Positions 8,305-15,386 of a DNA stretch of 21,562 bases are shown here, one piece after another. The stretch lies in assembly GCA_964526565.1 (NCBI GenBank), contig CAZGMC010000072.1:1-21562 (forward strand). The letters are read 5' to 3'. A program made the position numbers and the translations under genes. Within the stretch, counting starts at the first letter, position 1; each line of letters opens with the position of its first letter. The stretch is from CAZGMC01 sp964526565. Lineage in GTDB: Bacteria > Pseudomonadota > Alphaproteobacteria > DSM-16000 > Inquilinaceae. The notes below the pieces were generated by a model. That model did no database searches. It worked only from the letters and a program-made list of their open reading frames with translations, and was not told the origin of the DNA.

Positions 8305-8374
8305 AGGCCGACCCAAGCCACACGCCTTTTCTGACCCGCAACGAAGCGCCGCCAATCAAAGGGAACAAGACCGG

Positions 8375-8911
8375 ATGACATTGAAATCCATGCAACTGCC
8401 GGCTGCCTCGGCGGTCGCCGCACTCCTGACCCTGACCATCGCTGCGCACGCAGCGGAAGTCCATGTCGGCGACGCCGTGGAACGCAACGGCCTCGCCGTC
8501 GGTGCCGCCTATCTCACCGGGGTCGACATGTCGCCCGCGCCGCCCACTGAGATGGGCCCCGATACCATCCACCTTGAGTGCGATGTCAGTGCAACCGCGG
8601 ACAATGCGCAGGGTTTCGCCGAAGGCCATTTCGTCCCGTATCTGACGTGCAGCTACGTGATCGAAAAAATCGGGACGGATTGGCAGCGTGCCGGCACCAT
8701 GCTGCCAATGACAGCGACCGACGGGCCGCACTACGCCAACAACGTGCCCATGAACGGACCGGGCGAGTACCTTGTGACGTATTTCCTCGAGCCGCCATCA
8801 CGCAACGGCTTCTTCCGGCATGCCGACGAGGAAACCGGAGTTGCACCGTGGTGGGAACCGTTCGAGGTAACCTGGACCTTCACTTATCCGGGTGAGCCGA
8901 GCAGCGACTAA
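8375..8911 (+). CDS. Periplasmic iron protein of the P19/FetP (Tp34) family
   Basis: A 178-residue protein with a clear signal peptide (residues 1-26, ending AAHA). The mature part is of the P19/FetP iron-transport family, periplasmic proteins that bind iron and copper and assist ferrous or chelated iron uptake. Family hallmarks are GVDMSP (49-54), IHLECDV (65-71, with likely metal ligands H66 and E68), VPYLTCSYVI and DGPHYANNV (116-124, with H119). The start at 8375 follows AAAGGGAACAAGACCGG and leaves the signal peptide at the very N-terminus; an upstream in-frame start would not. Seventy bases separate it from the phosphatase gene. The permease FetM/FtrC usually paired with this family is absent here, so the partner must be elsewhere or differ. 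Confidence 0.92.
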   Translation: MTLKSMQLPAASAVAALLTLTIAAHAAEVHVGDAVERNGLAVGAAYLTGVDMSPAPPTEMGPDTIHLECDVSATADNAQGFAEGHFVPYLTCSYVIEKIGTDWQRAGTMLPMTATDGPHYANNVPMNGPGEYLVTYFLEPPSRNGFFRHADEETGVAPWWEPFEVTWTFTYPGEPSSD

Positions 8912-9059
8912 AGGTTCCTGCCAACCGCATCGAGCTTGCGCCGGCCCGGCCCCGGCAGAGGCAAGCCACTCCGGGGACCACCACCAAACCACCACCAATG
9001 GACTCAGCTGTTGCGATGCTGCACCAGCCATCGTCCTGAAAAAAGAGAGGGCAAGACCA

Positions 9060-10106
9060 ATGTCGAGATTCGCAGATACCGGACTCAAGGCCGTCCCGGC
9101 CTTCGCCGCCGCGGCTGCCTGCCTGCTGGCCGTCGGGCCGGCCCTTGCCCAGTCCGGCGAGGTCAACGTCTATTCGGCCCGCCACTACGACACCGACCTC
9201 ACTCTCTACGACACCTTCACCGAGCAGACCGGCATCGAGGTCAACCTGATCGAGGGCGACAGTGACGCGCTGATCGAGCGCATCCAGGCCGAGGGCGCCA
9301 ACAGCCCCGCCGACGTGCTGATCACCGTCGATGCCGGCCGGCTGTGGCGCGCCGACCAGGCCGGCCTGTTCCAGCCGGTCGAGTCGGAGGTGCTGGAGGA
9401 GCGCGTGCCGGAGCACCTGCGCCACCCCGACGGCCACTGGTTCGGCCTGTCCAAGCGCGCCCGCGTGATCATCTACAATGAGGAGGCCGGCCCACCCGAG
9501 GGCCTGGACACCTACGAGGACCTGGCCGACCCGGCCTACCGCGACATGGTCTGCACGCGCAGCTCGAGCAACATCTACAACCAGTCGCTGCTGGCCGCGA
9601 TCATCGCCGCCCACGGGGAAGAGGCCGCAACGGAATGGGCCGAAGGCCTGGTGGCAAATTTTGCCCGCGATCCCCAGGGCAACGACACCGCCCAGATCGA
9701 GGCGGTGGCGGCCGGCGAGTGCCCCGTCGCCATCGTCAACACCTATTACGTCGGCCGCCTGCTCGGCTCCGACGACCCGGCCAGGCAGGCGGTGGGCGAA
9801 AGCGTCGGCATCATCTTTCCCAACCAGGACGGCCGCGGCACCCACGTCAACATCTCCGGCGCCGGCGTCGTGACCCACGCGCCCAACCGCGACAACGCCG
9901 TGGCCTTCCTGGAGTTCCTGGTCAGCGACGAGGCCCAGCGCGTCTTCGCCGAGGGCAACGACGAGTACTCGGTCGTCCCGTCGGTCGAGGTCTCCGGCCC
10001 GATCGCCGAATTCGGCTCGTTCGAGGAGGATCGCGTCAACGCCGCCGTGCTGGGCGAGAACAACCCGACCGCCGTACGCATCGCCGACCGCGCCGGCTGG
10101 GAGTGA
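9060..10106 (+). CDS. Ferric-iron ABC transporter substrate-binding protein
   Basis: A 348-residue periplasmic binding protein of the FutA/FbpA type. The signal peptide is residues 1-30 (ending GPALA, then QSGEVNVYSARHY). Typical segments are VNVYSARHYDTD, FTEQTGIEVNLIEGDSDALIERI, SPADVLITVDAGRLW, HWFGLSKRARVIIYN and VNTYYVGRLL. The tyrosine pair Y229-Y230 and the early Tyr residues are the expected ferric-iron ligands. The start has AGAGAGGGCAAGACCA upstream. No permease or ATPase gene follows, so the transporter is split or the protein works with a remote or different partner. The gene run starting at Fur-like box D makes iron-regulated expression likely. Two hairpins follow in the 398-base gap before the next gene. 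Confidence 0.93.
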   Translation: MSRFADTGLKAVPAFAAAAACLLAVGPALAQSGEVNVYSARHYDTDLTLYDTFTEQTGIEVNLIEGDSDALIERIQAEGANSPADVLITVDAGRLWRADQAGLFQPVESEVLEERVPEHLRHPDGHWFGLSKRARVIIYNEEAGPPEGLDTYEDLADPAYRDMVCTRSSSNIYNQSLLAAIIAAHGEEAATEWAEGLVANFARDPQGNDTAQIEAVAAGECPVAIVNTYYVGRLLGSDDPARQAVGESVGIIFPNQDGRGTHVNISGAGVVTHAPNRDNAVAFLEFLVSDEAQRVFAEGNDEYSVVPSVEVSGPIAEFGSFEEDRVNAAVLGENNPTAVRIADRAGWE

Positions 10107-10112
10107 CCCGAG

Positions 10113-10150
10113 CCCGGTGCCCGGTCTGAGAGGGGGATCCGGGCACCGGG
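10113..10150 (+). terminator. GC hairpin downstream of the FutA-like gene
   Basis: CCCGGTGCCCGG (10113-10124) pairs perfectly with CCGGGCACCGGG (10139-10150) around a 14-base loop, beginning six bases after the stop codon. There is no T-run, so it may be a transcript-stabilising or factor-dependent end rather than an intrinsic terminator. Confidence 0.5.
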
Positions 10151-10504
10151 GCCGCGCGCCGGCCCGGTGGAGAAGGCTCTGGCTCCATCGGGCGTGGGGG
10201 CTTGCCGACGGGCTGGCAGTGTCCCCGAAGCGCGCGGCCGGCGGCCGGGTGGAGTATCGCCCGCTCTGCCCGGCCGCGTTTTCTCCTCGCATTTATCAGT
10301 TTTTGATGGGTTCATGGCCTTGGCATCGCAGCCGGTTTGAGAGGACTGGCGCAGCCCCCGCCGAAGTCCGATATGGCGCAGTCGTCTTGACAATGCAGGA
10401 GCCCACGTCGGTCCCTCGGTGCCCGAGTTCATGTCGGACCGATTGGTTCCATTGCTCGAACACCGGGCCCGAACATCGGGCCCGAAGACCGGGGATGCAC
10501 GGCC
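10151..10504. other. Long leader region before the Fez-like ATPase gene
   Basis: About 350 bases without a gene. It contains the possible terminator at 10241-10284, a TTGACA at 10387-10392 without a convincing -10, and two close copies of CGGGCCCGAA near 10465-10485. I see no match to a Fur-like box here, unlike the other iron genes. No known riboswitch was recognised. Confidence 0.5.
10241..10284 (+). terminator. Possible intrinsic terminator before the ATPase gene
   Basis: GCGGCCGGG (10241-10249) pairs with CCCGGCCGC (10269-10277) across a roughly 19-base loop, followed by GTTTTCTCC. The T-run is short and the loop large, so efficiency is uncertain. It would separate the FutA transcript from the ATPase gene. 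Confidence 0.4.
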
Positions 10505-12586
10505 ATGAAAATCGTCCATGAAATCAATGGGCGCATTCGCCTGCGCGCCTCCACCGCTTTTGATGCCCGGCTGGCACCGGCGTTTGCCGATATGGTATCG
10601 GACCGCATCCCGGGCGTGACCGAGACGCGAGCCAATCCGGCAGCGCGCAGCCTGATCGTCCGCCATGACGGTGCACCACAGACCCGCGACAGCGTGCTGC
10701 GCCTCATCGCCGAGACACCATCCACGCCCTGGGTTCGTCACAGCGAACACCGCCCGTCGTCCTGGCACCTGCGTGGCGCGATCGTATCCGGCACCGCCAT
10801 GGTTGCCGGTTTCCTGCTGCCGCTGCCCTGGCAGGCGACCCTGACCTGGGCGGTCGTCGCGCCGGCCGTGGTCCGCGGCGTCGCCGCCTTGACGACCAAA
10901 GGGGTCTGCGTCGAGGCGCTCGACTCGACGGCGCTGGGCGTGGCCCTGGGGCGCGCCGACTACGGCACCGCAGCGGGCACGCTGACCATGCTCAAGACCG
11001 GCGAATACCTGGAGGCCACCACCAACGAATCGTCGACCGACCTGTTGCGCCGCCTGATCGTACAGCCGCCCGGAACCGCCTGGCGGGAGACGCCCGACGG
11101 CAGCCTGGCGGAGATTGCGGCCGACGATCTGGCGGTGAACGATGTTGTGGTCGTCGGGCCGGGCGACATGGTGCCGGTCGACGGCCAGGTTCTGGGCGGG
11201 GCCGGCACGATCAACGAGGCGTCACTGACGGGCGAGGCCGTCCCGGTGGACGTCGAGGCCGGCGGGCGCGTCCTGTCGGGGACCGTCGTTGAGGAGGGAC
11301 GGTTGCGGATCCGTGCCGTGCGCGTCGGCAAGGCAACGACCATGGCCCGCATTGCCGCCTTCATTGAATCCTCCATGGACCAGAAGCCCGACATCCAGTC
11401 CAGCTCCGAGCGGCTGGCAGACCAGCGCATCGTGATCACGCTTGGGCTCGGCGCGATCACCTTCGCCCTGACCCAGGACGCCAGTCGGCTGGCCTCGGTC
11501 TTCCTGATCGACTATGGGTGCGCCCTGAAGCTTGGTGCCCCGGTGGCGATCAAGGCGGCCATCCATGGTGCGGCAACGGGCGGCATCCTCGTCAAGGGCG
11601 GCCGCGGCATCGAAGGCCTGGCCCAGATCGATACGGTCGTGTTCGACAAGACGGGGACGCTCACGGAAAGCCGGCTGGATGTCACCGACGTCATCCCGGT
11701 GTGCGACCTGTACTCGGAGGAGCGGCTGCTGGCAGTGCTCGCCTCCCTCGAGGAGCATGCCCGCCACCCCGTTGCCGAGGCGATCGTTGACGAGGCCAGG
11801 CGCCGGCGATTGAGCCACGTCGGCCATGAAGGCGTGGATTTCGTCGTCGCCCATGGGCTGGTGAGCGAGTCCGACGGCCAGCGGATCCTTGTCGGCAGCC
11901 GGCATTTCCTGGAGGAGCACGAAGGCCTGTCGTTTGCGGACCAGGCGGCGGAGATCGAACGGCTGGAGGCCGACGGGAAGATCCTGCTTTACGCGGCCTT
12001 CAACGGGCGGCCGGCCGGGCTGATCGGCTTGCGCGACCATGTCCGGCCCGAGGCCGCCGCGGCGATCGCCCGCCTGCGGCGGTCGGGCATCGGCACCATC
12101 GCCCTCCTGTCGGGTGACCGTGAGCCCAAGGCGCGGACGCTGGCCGCCGACCTGGGCATCGACATGGTCTTCGCCGACCGCCGGCCCGAGGAGAAGGCCG
12201 ATGTCGTGCGCGGCCTGCAGGCCCAGGGGCGCCGGGTCGCATTCGTCGGCGACGGCGTCAACGACGCGCCGGCCCTGATTGCGGCCGATATCGGCATCGC
12301 CATGCCGCGCGGCGCCGATCTGGCGCGGGCCACGGCCGACGTGATCCTGTTGCGGGACCACATCGGCGGGGTTGCCGAGGCGCGGGTCCTGAGCGACCGG
12401 ACGCTGAAACTGATCCGCTCGAACTTCCGCTGGGCCGTGGGGCTGAACACGCTGCTGTTCGCCGCTGCGGCCCTGGGCTATGCGTCGCCGGCCGTGTCGG
12501 CCGTGGTGCACAACGCGGTGACCCTGGGTACCCTGGGCCGGGCCCTGCTGGCCAGCCGTGTGCCGGCTACCGATGGACGAACCTGA
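10505..12586 (+). CDS. P1B-type metal ATPase, likely FezB-like (ferrosome)
   Basis: A 693-residue P-type ATPase. The N-terminus is an HMA-like domain without the metal-binding CxxC, starting MKIVHEINGRIRLRA. The actuator has TGE at 242-244. The membrane metal site reads D336-Y-G-C-A-L-K342 in place of CPC/SPC, with a single Cys. The catalytic DKTGT starts at D381, the class-typical HP is in HARHPVAEAI, and GDGVND is at 582-587. The C-terminal pair of helices contains NTLLFAAAALGY and HNAVTLGTLGRALL. The VHxxxGRxRxR start, the loss of HMA cysteines and the partner gene at 12697 resemble FezB, the P1B-6 ATPase that loads iron into ferrosomes in Desulfovibrio, Shewanella and Rhodopseudomonas. 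Other Fez genes are not seen, so assignment is probable, not proven. Confidence 0.85.
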   Translation: MKIVHEINGRIRLRASTAFDARLAPAFADMVSDRIPGVTETRANPAARSLIVRHDGAPQTRDSVLRLIAETPSTPWVRHSEHRPSSWHLRGAIVSGTAMVAGFLLPLPWQATLTWAVVAPAVVRGVAALTTKGVCVEALDSTALGVALGRADYGTAAGTLTMLKTGEYLEATTNESSTDLLRRLIVQPPGTAWRETPDGSLAEIAADDLAVNDVVVVGPGDMVPVDGQVLGGAGTINEASLTGEAVPVDVEAGGRVLSGTVVEEGRLRIRAVRVGKATTMARIAAFIESSMDQKPDIQSSSERLADQRIVITLGLGAITFALTQDASRLASVFLIDYGCALKLGAPVAIKAAIHGAATGGILVKGGRGIEGLAQIDTVVFDKTGTLTESRLDVTDVIPVCDLYSEERLLAVLASLEEHARHPVAEAIVDEARRRRLSHVGHEGVDFVVAHGLVSESDGQRILVGSRHFLEEHEGLSFADQAAEIERLEADGKILLYAAFNGRPAGLIGLRDHVRPEAAAAIARLRRSGIGTIALLSGDREPKARTLAADLGIDMVFADRRPEEKADVVRGLQAQGRRVAFVGDGVNDAPALIAADIGIAMPRGADLARATADVILLRDHIGGVAEARVLSDRTLKLIRSNFRWAVGLNTLLFAAAALGYASPAVSAVVHNAVTLGTLGRALLASRVPATDGRT

Positions 12587-12644
12587 CACACTTCGCGAAG
12601 CAGAGGCCGCAAGCCTCGGTTTCCGGTTGCAGGGATATTGAGAC

Positions 12645-12659
12645 TGATTATCATTCTCA
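12645..12659. promoter_or_regulatory. Fur-like box E, closest to the classical consensus
   Basis: TGATTAT-C-ATTCTCA sits in a 19-base stretch (12640-12658) matching the classical Fur box at 15 of 19 positions. It lies 38 bases upstream of the HMA-like gene and 59 bases after the ATPase stop, so the downstream gene appears to have its own iron-regulated promoter. A small GAGGC / GCCTC hairpin (12603-12617) precedes it. Confidence 0.78.
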
Positions 12660-12696
12660 TCCGTTCAACCCTTCCAGCGCGGCGAGGAGGCGGTCC

Positions 12697-13245
12697 ATGT
12701 GCGAGTGCGTGCATCACATACCGGGACGGATCCGGTTTCGCATTCCGGCACTCCGGAAGAGCCAATCGCTGCCACGGGCGCTGCGCCACTCGCTCATGAT
12801 GCATGACGGCATCGAGCACATCGAAATCCGTGACGCATCGTGTTCCCTCATCATCCACTATGACCCGATCCGGCTGGCGCCGCAGGTTGCCGCGGATGTC
12901 CTTGCCGGCATTGTTCGACGGACACAGCCGGTTCCGGTCATGACGGTGGTTGCCGGGTGTCGCGGCGAAACGGCTGCCGACGCTGCCGGCCACCGACAGT
13001 CGGCAACGCATCTGTCGGTCGTCGCTCAGCCGCCGGTGCCCATGCCGACCGCTCACGCGTTCAGGGCTGAACCAGGATCGCTGCCGCTCGAGGGCAGGCT
13101 CGCTGTCGGTGCGGCACGCTATCTGGGCGGGGTGATCGGCCGCACGATCTTCCTGGTGCTCCTGCAAACCACCATGAAGCGCCTCGAAGCCTCGACGCAG
13201 CGGGCAATCGTCTTCGCGATAACAGGCAGGAAGCCTGTCGCCTGA
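12697..13245 (+). CDS. HMA-like domain protein, likely FezC-like
   Basis: A 182-residue protein whose first 75 residues form an HMA-like (HMA_2 type) domain without CxxC: CVHHIPGRIRFRIPALR, then IEHIEIRDASCSLIIHYDP. This VHxxxGRIRxR opening is shared with the ATPase encoded just before it. A Pro/Gln/Ser-rich linker follows, then a C-terminal helical part, GAARYLGGVIGRTIFLVLLQ (about residues 138-157), that could be a membrane segment, with a basic end. The start has GAGGAGG eight bases upstream and Fur-like box E 38 bases upstream. In ferrosome operons a small HMA-like protein accompanies the P1B-6 ATPase, so FezC is the nearest known role; this is by architecture only. A metal chaperone or membrane tether for the ATPase is an alternative. 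Confidence 0.78.
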   Translation: MCECVHHIPGRIRFRIPALRKSQSLPRALRHSLMMHDGIEHIEIRDASCSLIIHYDPIRLAPQVAADVLAGIVRRTQPVPVMTVVAGCRGETAADAAGHRQSATHLSVVAQPPVPMPTAHAFRAEPGSLPLEGRLAVGAARYLGGVIGRTIFLVLLQTTMKRLEASTQRAIVFAITGRKPVA

Positions 13246-13306
13246 ACGGCGCCGGGAGCGCACAGGGCTGTACGTGGCCGGCGTCCGGTGGCATAGCGGG
13301 CGGATC

Positions 13307-14460
13307 ATGGCCGCCGTCGTCAACGTTGCACTGCCGGTGTTCGCCGTCATCCTGGCCGGAGTGCTGGCCGGGCGGGCGCGGCTGCTCGGCTCTGACTCAT
13401 CGCAGGCGCTCAACGCCTTCGTCTACTGGATCGCCCTGCCGCCGCTCCTGTTCCTGGCGATGGCGCGGGCGCCGGTGGCGGAGGTGCTGCACCTGCCGTT
13501 CATCGGCGCCTGGCTGACCGGCCTGCTGCTGGTCTGGGCGGCCGGGTCGGCGCTGGGCCGGCTGCTGCACGGCTCGCCGGCGCCGGTGGCGGCGATGCAG
13601 GGCATGGCGGCCAGTTTTTCGAACACCGGCTACATGGGCATCCCGCTGTTCCTGGCGGCGTTCGGCGAGCGCGGCCTGGCCCCGGCGACGCTGGCCACCG
13701 TGCTGATGAGCGCCGTGGCGGTCGGCGTGGCCGTTGTGGCGCTGGAACTCGCCGGCCGGCGCGGCCACGGTGCGGCGGCGGCCCTGCGCGGCGCCGGGCT
13801 GGCGCTGGCGACCAACCCGCTGGTCGTGTCGCCGCTGGCCGGCATCGTCGCATCGCTGGCCGGGCTGCCCCTGCCGGTGCCGGTGGTGACGCTGTTCGAG
13901 CTGCTCGGCGCCGCGGCCAGCCCGTGCGCCCTGTTCGCCATCGGCCTGTTCCTGGCCGGCCAGCGGCTGACCGGCGGCGACCCGGCTGATGGCCCGGCTG
14001 ATGGCCCGGCCGGCCGCCTGCGGGCTCGCCTGGGCNNNNNNNNNNNNNNNNNNNNNNNNNNNNNNNNNNNNNNNNNNNNNNNNNNNNNNNNNNNNNNNNN
14101 NNNNNNNNNNNNNNNNNNNNNNNNNNNNNNNNNNNCCCGGCTGATGGCCCGGCTGATGGCCCGGCCGGCCGCCTGCGGGCTCGCCTGGGCGAGACCGCCT
14201 GGATCGCCGCCCTGAAGCTGATCGTGCACCCGCTGCTGACGGCCGGGCTGGCCTTGTGGGTGTTCGACCTTGAGCCGTTCTGGGCGGCCAGCGCCATCCT
14301 GCTCGCCGCCCTGCCCACCGGCGCCCTGACCTTCGTCGTTGCCTCCCGCTACGGCATCCACGTCGAGCGCACCTCCAGCGCGATTCTGGTCTCGACGATC
14401 CTGTCGGTGATCACGGTGTCCGCCCTGCTGGCGGTGTACGCGCCAAGGTTTGGGGTGTGA
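13307..14460 (+). CDS. AEC-family transporter, interrupted by an assembly gap
   Basis: A membrane transporter of the auxin efflux carrier (AEC) family, bacterial members of which move organic acids or related solutes. Multiple hydrophobic helices are visible, with VALPVFAVILAGVLAGR at the N-terminus, ALNAFVYWIALPPLLFLAMA, SFSNTGYMGIPLFLAAFGERG, and in the C-terminal half ALKLIVHPLLTAGLA and ALPTGALTFVVASRYG. The sequence contains 100 N (14036-14135) flanked on both sides by the same 55 bases. Removing the N plus one copy restores one frame of 332 residues, a normal family length, so the gene is probably intact. The start at 13307 puts the first helix at the N-terminus; a GTG 33 bases earlier is possible. 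It lies 61 bases after the FezC-like gene but nothing ties it to iron. Confidence 0.88.
14036..14135. other. Run of 100 N (assembly gap)
   Basis: Exactly 100 N, a conventional placeholder for a gap of unknown size. The 55 bases before (13981-14035) and after (14136-14190) are the same, apart from their outer limits, and contain a 12-base repeat CCCGGCTGATGG twice. This is what two unmerged overlapping contig ends look like. Confidence 0.97.
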
Positions 14461-14482
14461 TCGGTTTGCCGCAGGTCGAGCG

Positions 14483-14653
14483 CTACATCCCCTCGTTCAG
14501 CGCAATGATTTCCGGCGCGATGGCCAGGGCCCGCTCGACCAGGGCTTCGAAGGTGGGAGCCTCGGTGTGGCGCGGGATGTCGTCGCTCTCGGCCCACCAC
14601 AGGCGGGCGTCATCGTCCCAATGGGCGGTGATGTGACAGGTTCGCGTCGTCAC
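14483..14653 (-). CDS. DUF1902-family small protein with GTG start
   Basis: A 56-residue protein read on the minus strand from a GTG at 14651-14653. The core is AHWDDDARLWWAESDDIP followed by TEAPTFEALVERALAIAPE, the pattern of DUF1902 (HicB-like antitoxin-type fold with a single beta-beta-alpha unit). GGAGGAG lies six bases upstream, which strongly supports the non-ATG start. No toxin gene (for example a HicA- or RelE-like partner) is adjacent, so it is an orphan here. It is on the same strand as the GNAT / M16 / thrC genes, 108 bases downstream, and may be the last gene of that transcript. Its function is unknown. Confidence 0.82.
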   Translation of the reverse strand: MTTRTCHITAHWDDDARLWWAESDDIPRHTEAPTFEALVERALAIAPEIIALNEGM

Positions 14654-14761
14654 GATCCGCTCCTCCGTCCGGCAAGCGCCAGTCTACAGAGCCATGGCGG
14701 TGCCGCGTACCACACCGTTGCCAACGGTCCGTAGCGCCGTCGCCGCGGCCGCCTCCCGCCC

Positions 14762-15370
14762 CTACTCGCCATACAGATCCTCGCGCAGTACGGCGTACAG
14801 CACGTGGTCGCGCCAGGCGCCGTCGATGCGCAGGTAGGCGCGGGCATAGCCCTCGCGATGGAAGCCCACCGCCTCCAGCAGATGCCGGCTGGCCTCGTTG
14901 TTGGGCAGGCAGAACGCCTCGACCCGGTGCAGGCCCAGATGGCGGAAGGCGAAACCGAGCACCGCCCGTGCCGACTCGGTCATGTAGCCCTGGCGGGCGT
15001 ACCGCTCGCCGATCCAGTAGCCGAGCGAGGCCATCTGGGCGACGCCGCGGCGCACATTGGACAGGCCGATGCCGCCGAGCAGCGCCTCGTCGCGCTTGCG
15101 GATGACGAGGAAGCTGTAGCCTTCGTCGTTGCGCCAGTCGGCGTGCTGGCGCCGCAGCCGGCGGCTATAGGCGCCACGCAGCAGCGCATCGGCCGGCCAG
15201 GTCGGCTCCCACGGCGCCAGGAAGGTGCGGCTCTCCTCGCGCAGCGCCGCCCAGGCGCGCCAGTCGCGCCCGCGTGGCGGTCGCAGGTAGATGCGCTCGG
15301 CCTCAAGCCGGACCGCCGGCAATGTCGGCAGGCCGGACCTGAGGAACCCGATCACGCCGCGCCGCTCCAC
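14762..15370 (-). CDS. RimJ/RimL-type GNAT N-acetyltransferase
   Basis: A GNAT-fold acetyltransferase of up to 202 residues, RimJ type. It shows VRLEAERIYLRPP, EESRTFLAPWEPTWP, ASLGYWIGERYARQGYMTES (acetyl-CoA binding motif A), HLGLHRVEAFCLPNNEASRH and DGAWRDHVL. The frame opens with GTG at 15370; a second GTG at 15355 (giving an IGFLRSG start, which is how I recall relatives beginning) has GGAG nine bases upstream and is equally plausible. It lies 16 bases after the M16 peptidase stop, so thrC, the peptidase and this gene form one operon, an order I recall as common in Rhodospirillales. It is related to the GNAT at 2556-3164, with a 32-base stretch identical at DNA level. The substrate is unknown. 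Confidence 0.92.
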   Translation of the reverse strand: MERRGVIGFLRSGLPTLPAVRLEAERIYLRPPRGRDWRAWAALREESRTFLAPWEPTWPADALLRGAYSRRLRRQHADWRNDEGYSFLVIRKRDEALLGGIGLSNVRRGVAQMASLGYWIGERYARQGYMTESARAVLGFAFRHLGLHRVEAFCLPNNEASRHLLEAVGFHREGYARAYLRIDGAWRDHVLYAVLREDLYGE

Positions 15371-15386
15371 CCCCAGGATTGCTCCG

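Noticed and set aside
8880..10292. 470-codon minus-strand frame opposite the FutA-like gene
   Set aside because: The plus-strand frame has a signal peptide, ribosome binding site and family motifs; the other is a complementary shadow.
10107..10504. Possible cobalamin or other metal riboswitch
   Set aside because: The stems are present but I could not find a B12 box or another known consensus; a covariance search would be needed to reopen this.
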